Shown here in pieces: positions 51,904 to 59,700 of a stretch of 64,000 bases of DNA (position 1 is the first letter of the stretch; the number at the start of each line of letters is the position of its first letter). The notes under the pieces were generated by a model. The model had not been told where the DNA came from. It was given only the letters and a program-made list of their open reading frames with translations, and did not search any database. The DNA is from DASXZH01 sp036502005 (GTDB lineage: Bacteria > Armatimonadota > Fimbriimonadia > Fimbriimonadales > Fimbriimonadaceae), in assembly GCA_036502005.1 (NCBI GenBank), contig DASXZH010000001.1, positions 11,999-75,998 on the forward strand, in the 5' to 3' direction. The position numbers and the translations under genes are program-made.

Positions 51904-51952
51904 CCTCTCTCCTCCGCGAGGGAGGTCGGTGAGGTACGAACCGGGAGGGAGG
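51904..51952 (+). repeat. Dispersed CTCTCCC/GGGAGAGG repeat, copy 3
   Basis: CCTCTCTCC...GGGAGG hairpin, then TCGGTGAGGTACGAACC and GGGAGGGAGG; matches copies at 4439 (reverse) and 34572. Confidence 0.75.
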
Positions 51953-52078
51953 GGAAGAAATTAAGTCGCGAAGCACCAAAACGACTACCTTGACACTACC
52001 TCTCATTGAAAGAGGGGGTGTCGAATCCATTCGGAGGGGATAAACCTTTCAAATAGCGAAGCACGAAATAAAATTCGC

Positions 52079-52858
52079 TCAGGGCAAGAAGTGCTTCTCT
52101 TCCAAGAACTGCCGCATCTCTTCCGAAATCACCTTGAAATCGTCCGGATCGTATTTCACCGGGCTCGTGTAAAAGTGCGCCAGAGATTTAATGCCCCGCT
52201 CTTCGATGAGCGCTTTAAGCTCCGGAATGGACATATATCTATCCCAACCTTTCTTTTCCCTCGAAGCATAAATCTCCTCGTTTTCCACTGCCGAAGCCTT
52301 CCGGTATTTCTCATCGTGCAAGAAAGTGCTTGCCGGAAGACGGTCCCGCTTGGCCGGGTCTTCGTTCGGATAGCCGACCACAATGGTGGTTATCGGCGAG
52401 CAGGTATCGGGCAACTCTAGATAGTCCGCAATCTTGGCCATCGAAAACAAAGTTGTTCCCATGTAGCAAATTCCCAAGCCATGCGCTTGGAAACCTAGGC
52501 AGACATTTTGGGCCACGATCATTGCATCGAAAGCGGCCACATTGTAGCCGACAAAGTTGTTAAAGTTGTCCCGTGCACCCCTATGCGCCAACCATTCCCG
52601 GGTTCGAAACCAGTCGGCGCAGAACGTGATAACGAGCGGCGCTTCGATAACCATCGGCTGCCCGCTGTGGAATTCGCAAAGCATCGCTTTACGCTCGGGA
52701 TCCTGGGTAAGAATCATCGTGACACTGTTCAGGTTTCCCGAAGACGAGGCCCCCACAATTGCATCTCCGCATACCTGCTCAATTAACGACCGTTCAATTG
52801 GGTCTGGCTTGTAGCTACGTATGGAGCGATGGGTCCGGAGGAGATCGGAGAGTTCCAT
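52079..52858 (-). CDS. Nitroreductase family FMN oxidoreductase (NfsA/Frp-like)
   Basis: 259 residues. RTHRSIRSYKPDPIE (about 8-22) binds the FMN phosphate; the core and C-terminal lid (SPVKYDPDDFKVISEEMRQFLEEK) resemble NADPH flavin or nitroreductases. Substrate cannot be predicted. A TAAACT box lies 8 nt before the ATG at 52858. Divergent from the epimerase, with heptad repeat E in the shared promoter region. Confidence 0.88.
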   Translation of the reverse strand: MELSDLLRTHRSIRSYKPDPIERSLIEQVCGDAIVGASSSGNLNSVTMILTQDPERKAMLCEFHSGQPMVIEAPLVITFCADWFRTREWLAHRGARDNFNNFVGYNVAAFDAMIVAQNVCLGFQAHGLGICYMGTTLFSMAKIADYLELPDTCSPITTIVVGYPNEDPAKRDRLPASTFLHDEKYRKASAVENEEIYASREKKGWDRYMSIPELKALIEERGIKSLAHFYTSPVKYDPDDFKVISEEMRQFLEEKHFLP

Positions 52859-52886
52859 GGCAGGGAAGTTTAGCAGAACAAAATCA

Positions 52887-52956
52887 GAGCCTTCGGCCTC
52901 GGGTTTTCGGCCTTCGGTTTTGACCTAAGGCCTAATGCCTAAGGCCTAGGGCCTCA
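52887..52956. repeat. Heptad repeat E (words near CGGCCTT and GGCCTAA), ten units
   Basis: Ten successive 7-bp words hold exact phase over 70 bp. The first five are variants of CGGCCTT/CGGTTTT, the last five of GGCCTAA. It fills the gap between the divergent nitroreductase and epimerase promoters and ends 11 bp before the epimerase -10 box. Confidence 0.9.
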
Positions 52957-52967
52957 ATTTTGCCTGT

Positions 52968-52973
52968 CAAACT
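52968..52973 (+). promoter_or_regulatory. Predicted -10 box, leaderless type
   Basis: CAAACT ends 7 nt before the ATG at 52981 and supports that start over the TTG at 52960. Confidence 0.5.
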
Positions 52974-52980
52974 CTCCCTT

Positions 52981-53952
52981 ATGCGCATCCTTCTTATTGG
53001 CGGCACCATTTTCCTGGGCAAGAACATCGTAGAAGCGGCCCTCGCCGCTGGCCACGAGGTCACCCTCTTCAACCGAGGGAAGACCAATCCCGAACTCTTT
53101 CCCGAAATCGAGAAAGTCCGTGGCGATCGTCTTGAGGGTTTCAAACCCATAGAAGGCCGCGAGTTCGATTGCGTGATCGATACCTGCGCCTATTTTCCGC
53201 GCGCGGTTAAGATTTCGCGGACCGCTTTCCCGAACGCTCACTACGTCTTCATCTCCACCATTTCGGTTTACAGCGAACTGGACAAGGTAGGTCTCAAAGA
53301 TGGGGATGCCGTAGGCACCCTCGAAGACCCAACTACGGAAGTGATAACCGGCGGAAGTTACGGCCCCCTAAAGGCCTTGTGCGAAAACGTTGTCCGCGAT
53401 AGCGGTGGCAGCTTTACGATTATTCGGCCTGGACTCATTATCGGCCCCGATGACCCAACGGACCGCTTTACTTACTGGCCTGTGCGGATGGCCGAAGCCG
53501 GGGAAGGGTCAGTTTTGGTTCCGGACGTTAACCAACCGGTCCAGGTTATTGACGTGCGAGACTTGGCCACTTGGACGGTCTCGACGTCGGAAGCCAAGAC
53601 TCAAGGAGTTTACAACGCCACCGGGCCCCAAATCCCCCTAACACTGGATAGTGCCCTAGATCAAATCAGAAGCGCCGTTAATCCGAGAGCCCAGCTTAGC
53701 AAGGTATCGGCAGAAATCTTAACAGCGGAAAAAGTGGAACCCTGGTCCGATTTGCCGCTCATTCTTCCCTACGACGGAAGCTCGAACGGCATGCTGTCGG
53801 TCGACACCTCAAACTCTATAAGCGCCAGGCTTCAAACAAGGCCCCTAGGTGAAACAGCACTGGACACCTTAAAGTGGTGGCAAAGCAAAGGCTCGCCCGC
53901 GCTGAAAATCGGGCTGACCCGCCAAAGAGAGCTCGCCATCTTGGAAGCATAA
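52981..53952 (+). CDS. NAD-dependent epimerase/reductase-type protein
   Basis: 323 residues. LLIGGTIFLGKN (about 4-15) is the Rossmann loop; STISVYSE (about 92-99) and the YGPLKALCE Tyr-Lys motif (about 131-139) belong to the atypical SDR family. It resembles chloroplast CSP41-like and isoflavone-reductase-like bacterial proteins of unknown substrate. The ATG at 52981 starts right at the Rossmann strand and has a -10-like box, so it is preferred. Confidence 0.85.
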   Translation: MRILLIGGTIFLGKNIVEAALAAGHEVTLFNRGKTNPELFPEIEKVRGDRLEGFKPIEGREFDCVIDTCAYFPRAVKISRTAFPNAHYVFISTISVYSELDKVGLKDGDAVGTLEDPTTEVITGGSYGPLKALCENVVRDSGGSFTIIRPGLIIGPDDPTDRFTYWPVRMAEAGEGSVLVPDVNQPVQVIDVRDLATWTVSTSEAKTQGVYNATGPQIPLTLDSALDQIRSAVNPRAQLSKVSAEILTAEKVEPWSDLPLILPYDGSSNGMLSVDTSNSISARLQTRPLGETALDTLKWWQSKGSPALKIGLTRQRELAILEA

Positions 53953-53993
53953 CCACCTTCCCGTACGCACCCGAAGCGAAATAACTGTCGCCC

Positions 53994-54042
53994 ATCGACT
54001 AAGACCTATCGACTATCCGGCTTTCGACCTTCGACTTTCGAC
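53994..54042. repeat. Heptad repeat C (units ATCGACT and TTTCGAC)
   Basis: Seven exactly phased words over 49 bp, the reverse-complement form of the GTCGAAA word in repeats A and B. Ends 48 bp before the rpoN -10 box. Confidence 0.85.
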
Positions 54043-54089
54043 TCATCCCCAGCAATTTAGCCGTGTCGCCTCCGCTTTCCCTCCTCCGA

Positions 54090-54095
54090 TAACTT
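54090..54095 (+). promoter_or_regulatory. Predicted -10 box of rpoN, leaderless type
   Basis: TAACTT ends 6 nt before the TTG at 54102. Confidence 0.5.
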
Positions 54096-54101
54096 AAATG
54101 G

Positions 54102-55514
54102 TTGTTCGGCAATAAGCCGGGGGTGCGTTTTTTGCGTCAAGGTTTTCAGCAAACACAGCGGTTAGAAACAGGGTTAAGAGTTGACCCGAGACTGGTGCTC
54201 AGCAGCCAGATCCTTCAGCTCACACAAATGGAGTTGGATCAGGCGATCGAGACCGAACTCAGCGACAATCCAGCGTTGGAGCGGCTTCAAGATGACGTCG
54301 ACCCAATCCACGAGGAAACAATTCTCAAGAGTGTTGCCCCGCATGAGCTTAAACCCGGCAGCGAAGATTTCGAGTTTTACCGATCCTTGCCCAACGACGA
54401 GAGCGACAAACCGGACTGGACAGATTTAACTGCAAGCCACACCTCGCTATGGGATTCTCTCAAGGCGCAATTGCTGCCCAGCCTTGAGCCGCACTTGCGC
54501 GATCTTGGCGACTACGTAGTAGATTGCATTAACGATAGAGGCTATCTGCAAACCCCCGTAGAAGAGATCGCCCTAAACACGGGCTGTTCGATGGACGATG
54601 TAGAAACAGTTGTTCGGGCTCTGCGAAACTGCGAACCCGCCGGCGTTGGCGCAACAACCGTTGAGGAATGCCTTCTTCTCCAACTTCGCGAACAGGACAC
54701 CGTTGAAACCAAGCTTGCCCGAGCAATCCTTAAGAACCATCTGGACGATTTCCTTTCTCGCCGATCCGATCGCATCATGCGCCGCTACCGGGTGCTGCCA
54801 GAAGTTGTTGAAAAAGCTTTCGCGGAGATCTTGGGCTTAAGCCCTTATCCCGGCGAAGCATTCTCGGTGGGTTCTCATTCTAGAAACAGCAGCGCGAAAT
54901 CGGTAGGAATCATCCCTGATCTTGTACTAATGCTAACAGAAAGTGGTTGGACAGTCGAGCCGAAGGGTGCCGATCCTGGATCGTTGGGCATCGACCGAAC
55001 CTATCGCAAGCGCTTCCAAGAGCTAAATCAGTCCGACCGGGCGCCAAAGGACGAGAAGAGGCACGTCAGCGAGTATGTTCAGAGAGCTTCGGACTTTATT
55101 CAAAGTATCCACCAGCGTAGACGAACTATTAAAGAAATAGGCAATTATCTTGTACAAAACCAATCAGGTTTTGTCTCGACCGGCCGCTATCAGTTCCTTA
55201 AGCCGCTTACTCGGACGCAGATGGCTAAAGATCTTGGCATGCATGAGAGCACGGTCAGCCGCGCTACGATGGGCAAGTTTGTCCAGATCGCCAACGGCGA
55301 AACGGTTTCCTTCGAGGTCTTCTTCAAGCCGGCGCTCCGAATCCAAAAGATGATTCAAGAAATCTTGGAGACCGAGAACCCTAAGACTCCACTTTCCGAC
55401 GAACAGATCGCCGAACTCCTAAAGGAAAGAGGCGTTTACGTTGCTCGCCGAACGGTGAACAAATATCGAGACAAAAACAAGCTTCTTAGCTCGCGCAAGC
55501 GACGAAGTGCATAG
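54102..55514 (+). CDS. rpoN: RNA polymerase sigma-54 factor
   Basis: 470 residues, TTG start. The N-terminal Gln-rich activator-interacting region (QGFQQTQRLETGL, SSQILQLTQMEL), the core-binding domain (about 90-280) and the C-terminal RpoN box ARRTVNKYRDKNKL are intact. It recognises -24/-12 promoters with the help of AAA+ activators; none is in the window. No -24/-12 (TGGC-N8-TTGC) site was found by eye before genes here. Confidence 0.95.
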   Translation: MFGNKPGVRFLRQGFQQTQRLETGLRVDPRLVLSSQILQLTQMELDQAIETELSDNPALERLQDDVDPIHEETILKSVAPHELKPGSEDFEFYRSLPNDESDKPDWTDLTASHTSLWDSLKAQLLPSLEPHLRDLGDYVVDCINDRGYLQTPVEEIALNTGCSMDDVETVVRALRNCEPAGVGATTVEECLLLQLREQDTVETKLARAILKNHLDDFLSRRSDRIMRRYRVLPEVVEKAFAEILGLSPYPGEAFSVGSHSRNSSAKSVGIIPDLVLMLTESGWTVEPKGADPGSLGIDRTYRKRFQELNQSDRAPKDEKRHVSEYVQRASDFIQSIHQRRRTIKEIGNYLVQNQSGFVSTGRYQFLKPLTRTQMAKDLGMHESTVSRATMGKFVQIANGETVSFEVFFKPALRIQKMIQEILETENPKTPLSDEQIAELLKERGVYVARRTVNKYRDKNKLLSSRKRRSA

Positions 55515-55549
55515 CACCCGACTCTGAAACCAATTCGCGGACCAACTCT

Positions 55550-55570
55550 CCCCTCCTTTCCAAGGAGGGG
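55550..55570. repeat. GC palindrome after rpoN
   Basis: CCCCTCCTT and AAGGAGGGG pair around a three-base loop, followed by TTGGGGGAGG. Same class as the common bacterial CCCCTCC...GGAGGGG words; a related CTCTCC/GGAGAG hairpin is at 55707-55722. Could stop rpoN transcripts. Confidence 0.5.
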
Positions 55571-55782
55571 TTGGGGGAGGATGACGAAAGCATCCCAGGT
55601 CGTAAAACTGTTTCAACTAAGAGCGAAGCATCCAGAGCGCCAGAACAAAACGTAAGCGCCTAACACGCAACTCGCAAGAACTTGCTCGCACGGACAAACT
55701 ATTCATCTCTCCTTGAGGAGAGGTGGGAAGCTTTATAATATGCGCACGCCACTCCAAGCCAAAGGGGACTAGCATTTTCCCA

Positions 55783-58527
55783 TTAACTCTTAAGCAACTG
55801 TCTCAACACATAAAGCAGGATTCCTCCATTCTTGTAATAGAGGAGCTCTTGCGGCGTGTCGATCCTTACCGTTGCCTTGAACTCGGTCACGGTGGCACCG
55901 GTAGCGCGAACCACCAAAGTCTTGCCTTCGGCAAAATCGTTTGCGGCCGCTTCGGTGAGTCCGACGATATCATAGGTTTCATCGCCTGTTAGGCCAAGGC
56001 TCGCAGCCGATTGCCCGACAAGAAACTGGAGTGGCAAAACCCCCATACCTACCAAGTTGGATCGGTGGATCCTCTCGTAGCTCTCGGCGATAACCGCTTT
56101 AATGCCCAACAGGTTTGGCCCTTTTGCCGCCCAGTCTCGGCTGGAGCCTGATCCATACTCTTTTCCGGCGATCACCAACAACGGCGTGCCGGAGTTGATG
56201 TACTGAACCGAGGCATCGTAAATGGTTGCGACTTCGCCGGTCGGCAGGTATTTGGTAAATCCGCCCTCGGTGCCTGGCGCCATCTGATTTCGCAGCCGCA
56301 CATTTGCAAAAGTGCCGCGGACCATTACCTCGTGGTTTCCTCTTCGAGATCCGTAAGAGTTAAAGAGGTGAGGGCTGACGCCCTTCGCCGTAAGATATTG
56401 TCCAGCGGGAGAGTTGAGCTTAATACTTCCGGCCGGAGAAATGTGGTCGGTGGTAACGCTATCGCCAAGAACGGCCAAGACCTTAAGGCCAGTTAGTTCG
56501 GCGACGCTGGTCGGCGCCTCGTTAGTCATTCCCTCGAAATATGGCGGCTGTTTTACGTAGGTTGAGTCGTCCTTCCAATCAAAAAGAGCAGAGCCGGCGA
56601 CAGGGATGGCGACCCACTTTTCGTCGCCCTTGAAAACATCGCCGTAGTTCTTCCGGAACATGTCGGCATGGATCGAACTCTCGACCGTCGTCGCAACTTC
56701 ATTCTGGGTAGGCCAGATATCTTTCAGATAAACCGGGTTATCGAGCTGGTCATAGCCGAGCGGATCTTTGGTCAAATCGATATCGATGGTGCCCGCCAAG
56801 GCATACGCCACCACCAGTGGCGGCGACATCAGATAGTTCGCCTTGATATCCTGGTTGATTCGGCCTTCGAAGTTTCGGTTGCCGGAAAGCACGGACACGA
56901 CCGCCAGATCGCGTTCGTTGATCACCTTGGAAACGGCTTCCGGCAACGGCCCAGAGTTGCCGATACAGGTGGTGCAGCCGTAACCCACCACGTTAAATCC
57001 TAGCTTATCTAGATAAGTTTGGAGCCCAGACTTATCCAAATAAGAAGAAACAACACGAGACCCGGGGGCCAGGGAAGTCTTTACCCAAGGCTTGGTTTTG
57101 ATCCCTTTCTCTACCGCGTTGCGGGCAAGCAACCCCGCCGCAACCATGACGTAGGGATTGGATGTGTTGGTACAACTCGTAATGGCGGCGATGACGACGT
57201 CGCCATCGGTTAAGCTCTCGCACGCGCTTTCGATCTCTACTGCGCTCGGGCTCTCCCAATCGAGCACGGCGGTTGCCGCTTTTATGGGGCTCGGGCTACC
57301 GGCCGCTTTGGTTGTCGATCTAGGGGCGCGCGGCTTCTTAATGGCGCCGAACGCGCTATTGAAGCTGGTTCTAGCTTCGCTGAGCTTGAATCGATCCTGC
57401 GGACGCTTCGGTCCCGCCACGCAAGGTTCAACTGTTCCCAGATCTAATTCAAGGGTATCCGTATATTCGGCGATCGGCGTGTTTTCGTCGTGCCAAAGAC
57501 CTTGAGCCTTGGTGTAGGCCTCGACTACCGATATCTGCTCCTCTGTTCGACCTGTAGTTCGAAGGTATCGGACAGTTTCCGCGTCGACCGGGAAGATGCC
57601 ACAGGTGGCGCCGTATTCCGGTGCCATGTTGCTAATCGTGGCTCGGTCGGCAAGAGACAAATGTGCAAGTCCTGGTCCAAAAAATTCTACAAAACGGCCA
57701 ACAACCCCCTTCTGTCTCAGCATCTCCGTGACCGTCAAAACCAGGTCCGTGGCCGTTGCCCCTTCAGGGAGTTGCCCCGTCATACGGAAACCCACAACCT
57801 GCGGAATGAGCATGCTGACTGGTTGGCCGAGCATAGCGGCCTCGGCTTCGATACCGCCAACGCCCCAGCCGAGAACGCCAAGCCCATTGACCATGGTCGT
57901 GTGAGAATCTGTGCCGACCAGAGTGTCAGGATACGCTGAGCTCTCGGCATTGTTAATGAAAACGACCCTGGCAAGATATTCCAGGTTCACTTGGTGGACA
58001 ATTCCAGTGTTGGGTGGCACCACTTGGAAGTTGTCAAAAGCCTTTTGGCCCCATTTCAGGAACTCGTAGCGCTCTTGGTTGCGCTCGAACTCCATGTCCC
58101 GGTTGATCATTATCGCCGCCTCGCTTCCGTAGGCGTCAACTTGAACCGAGTGGTCGATAACCAGCTCAACAGGCTGGAGAGGATTGATCTTTTTGGGGTC
58201 TCCGCCGAGGGCGCGCATGGCGTCTCGCATGGCGGCCAAGTCGACAACACAAGGAACGCCGGTGAAATCCTGAAGCAGAACGCGCGCAGGAGTAAACGCG
58301 ATTTCTACAGATGGATCGGCCTTCGGCTCCCAAGATGCGAGGGCCTCGATATCGGATTTGTTAACGGATCCTTGGCCCTCTGTTCGCAGCAGGTTCTCAA
58401 GAAGGATCTTCAACGAAAACGGCAATCTTGAGATTGCGAAACCGGCTTTTTCAACGGCATCCAGCCTGTAAATCCATAGGTCACCGCTGGCGGTGGTGAG
58501 CTTGGAGCGAGCACCGAAACTATCCAT
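55783..58527 (-). CDS. acnA: Aconitate hydratase A
   Basis: 914 residues, TCA-cycle interconversion of citrate and isocitrate. Fe-S cluster cysteines lie in AITSCTNTSNP and GYGCTTCIGNSG. The substrate-binding motifs DFTGVPCVVDLAAMRDA and GTDSHTTMVNGLG and the C-terminal swivel domain (EYGSGSSRDWAAKGP) match the AcnA/IRP1 group. AGGAGG stands 8 nt before the ATG, a canonical leader unlike many genes here. Confidence 0.97.
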   Translation of the reverse strand: MDSFGARSKLTTASGDLWIYRLDAVEKAGFAISRLPFSLKILLENLLRTEGQGSVNKSDIEALASWEPKADPSVEIAFTPARVLLQDFTGVPCVVDLAAMRDAMRALGGDPKKINPLQPVELVIDHSVQVDAYGSEAAIMINRDMEFERNQERYEFLKWGQKAFDNFQVVPPNTGIVHQVNLEYLARVVFINNAESSAYPDTLVGTDSHTTMVNGLGVLGWGVGGIEAEAAMLGQPVSMLIPQVVGFRMTGQLPEGATATDLVLTVTEMLRQKGVVGRFVEFFGPGLAHLSLADRATISNMAPEYGATCGIFPVDAETVRYLRTTGRTEEQISVVEAYTKAQGLWHDENTPIAEYTDTLELDLGTVEPCVAGPKRPQDRFKLSEARTSFNSAFGAIKKPRAPRSTTKAAGSPSPIKAATAVLDWESPSAVEIESACESLTDGDVVIAAITSCTNTSNPYVMVAAGLLARNAVEKGIKTKPWVKTSLAPGSRVVSSYLDKSGLQTYLDKLGFNVVGYGCTTCIGNSGPLPEAVSKVINERDLAVVSVLSGNRNFEGRINQDIKANYLMSPPLVVAYALAGTIDIDLTKDPLGYDQLDNPVYLKDIWPTQNEVATTVESSIHADMFRKNYGDVFKGDEKWVAIPVAGSALFDWKDDSTYVKQPPYFEGMTNEAPTSVAELTGLKVLAVLGDSVTTDHISPAGSIKLNSPAGQYLTAKGVSPHLFNSYGSRRGNHEVMVRGTFANVRLRNQMAPGTEGGFTKYLPTGEVATIYDASVQYINSGTPLLVIAGKEYGSGSSRDWAAKGPNLLGIKAVIAESYERIHRSNLVGMGVLPLQFLVGQSAASLGLTGDETYDIVGLTEAAANDFAEGKTLVVRATGATVTEFKATVRIDTPQELLYYKNGGILLYVLRQLLKS

Positions 58528-58624
58528 TAATCATTGCCTCCTGTAACACGCAACGCCCCCTCACCGGACTCAAGCGTGTATTTGGCGATAGGGATATTGG
58601 GCTGACTTGACTATACCCGCGTAG

Positions 58625-58659
58625 GATTTTTGATTTTGGATTTCGGTTTTTTGATTGAG
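58625..58659. repeat. Heptad repeat N (unit GATTTTT)
   Basis: Five exactly phased words (GATTTTT, GATTTTG, GATTTCG, GTTTTTT, GATTGAG) between acnA and the SLH protein. Confidence 0.85.
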
Positions 58660-58713
58660 CTCCCTCCCCTGCTCCCTCGGAGGGAAGAGGTTTTCGGGAG
58701 CGCCGGATAATTG

Positions 58714-58719
58714 TAGACT
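58714..58719 (+). promoter_or_regulatory. Predicted -10 box, leaderless type
   Basis: TAGACT ends 6 nt before the ATG at 58726. Confidence 0.55.
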
Positions 58720-58725
58720 CGGCTC

Positions 58726-59322
58726 ATGATCGCAACTCTTTGCATATGTATCGCAATCCAAGGCGATCCATGTTTGCCGACCCTGCAGAACGTCGAGGTG
58801 AATTCCCGTAAATGGAATCAAACCTGGCAGAAAAGGGACTTCGATATTCTAAAAGAGCAAGGTCTATTAGTTGGCTATCCCGATGGGTTGGTTTATCACT
58901 GGAATGACATGCCCACCAGATTCGAATGCGCGGTCGCCGTCAAAGCAACTGCTAAACACATTAGCGATATCCTAGATGGCATCTCGGCTGAGGTTGCCTT
59001 GTCTGGAGGAATCAGTCCACAACTCGTCCAGGAGGTTCAGGGCATATCGGAATGGCCAATCGACATTGAAATTTGGGCTGACCTAGCTCGGGAATACTCT
59101 CCCGAACTCAGAAAATTGGGTGCGGAAGTGTCGACCAAAGATCTAAAAGGCCAAATGGTTGACAAAATGAAGGGGTTGATTCCCACCATTCCGCAGTTTG
59201 CTGACGTCCCCGAGACCCACTGGGCGGCGAAAGATATTCTTGAACTCCGGCGGCGGGGAATTTTGGATGGGTTTCCGTCTAAGAAACCTGGTAACGCCCA
59301 TAGGCAAAACACGTTCAACTGA
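58726..59322 (+). CDS. Short protein with two SLH-type modules
   Basis: 198 residues with a weak signal-like N-terminus. The first SLH-like module (about 35-80: KEQGLLVGYPDGLVYHW, MPTRFECAVAVK) and a C-terminal half-module (FADVPETHWAAKDILELRRRGILDGFP) flank a helical linker. SLH modules bind secondary polymers of the cell wall. The barrel of the neighbouring porins is absent and the last module is cut short, so this may be a truncated relative or a small anchor. Confidence 0.7.
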   Translation: MIATLCICIAIQGDPCLPTLQNVEVNSRKWNQTWQKRDFDILKEQGLLVGYPDGLVYHWNDMPTRFECAVAVKATAKHISDILDGISAEVALSGGISPQLVQEVQGISEWPIDIEIWADLAREYSPELRKLGAEVSTKDLKGQMVDKMKGLIPTIPQFADVPETHWAAKDILELRRRGILDGFPSKKPGNAHRQNTFN

Positions 59323-59700
59323 CGCGGTGCGCATAGACAGTGTTTTGTATAGGTCTGCCAATAAAAAACCTTAAACATATCATTGGCCAATTGCATGCAG
59401 CCAGCAAACTTGTCAGGGGGTTTCCAAAACCCAGTAGAAATACTAGGCTCCAGAAAATCTTAAGAATTTCAAAAAAAATAGTTCGGATGCTTGCAATTTT
59501 GCGCTCAACATAGCATACTTACCATTGGCTGGGAGTACGTCTCAGCTAAAAGCACGCAGGAAGCGTAACCTTAAAAGTCTCCCGAAAAGGGCGGGTTCTC
59601 ATAGGTAACTCAAGGAAAGTTGTGAGACAAAGTCCGGAAAGGGAATCTTCTCCCGGTTATGCCACCTGTGTAAACAAATCAAGGAGCATATCAACGGATA
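59323..59700 (+). other. 378-bp leader region of the SLH porin, no gene seen
   Basis: Contains a hairpin at about 59527-59546 (GCTGGGA...TCTCAGC), G/C-rich stems around 59577-59600 and 59635-59655, and AAGGAG at about 59680, 15 nt before the ATG. This is the only long structured leader seen in the window. It does not match any riboswitch I know. Confidence 0.5.

Larger units (their letters stand above)
51621..52078. other. 458-bp gap rich in short repeats, no gene seen
   Basis: Holds two 23-bp direct repeats (51771-51793 and 51845-51867, 20 of 23 identical, each with TTGCGC and AAGATTTGC), the CTCTCC family copy at 51904-51952, and a CCTCTCATTGAAAGAGG hairpin near 51999-52015. Frames here translate only repeats. 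Confidence 0.6.

Noticed and set aside
12904..58659. CRISPR interpretation of the repeat tracts
   Set aside because: Units are 7 bp with no spacers and no cas genes; not CRISPR.
59527..59700. Possible riboswitch in the porin leader (c-di-GMP, Mn or cobalamin types considered)
   Set aside because: Conserved core bases of these classes are not present in the right order; reported only as a structured leader.
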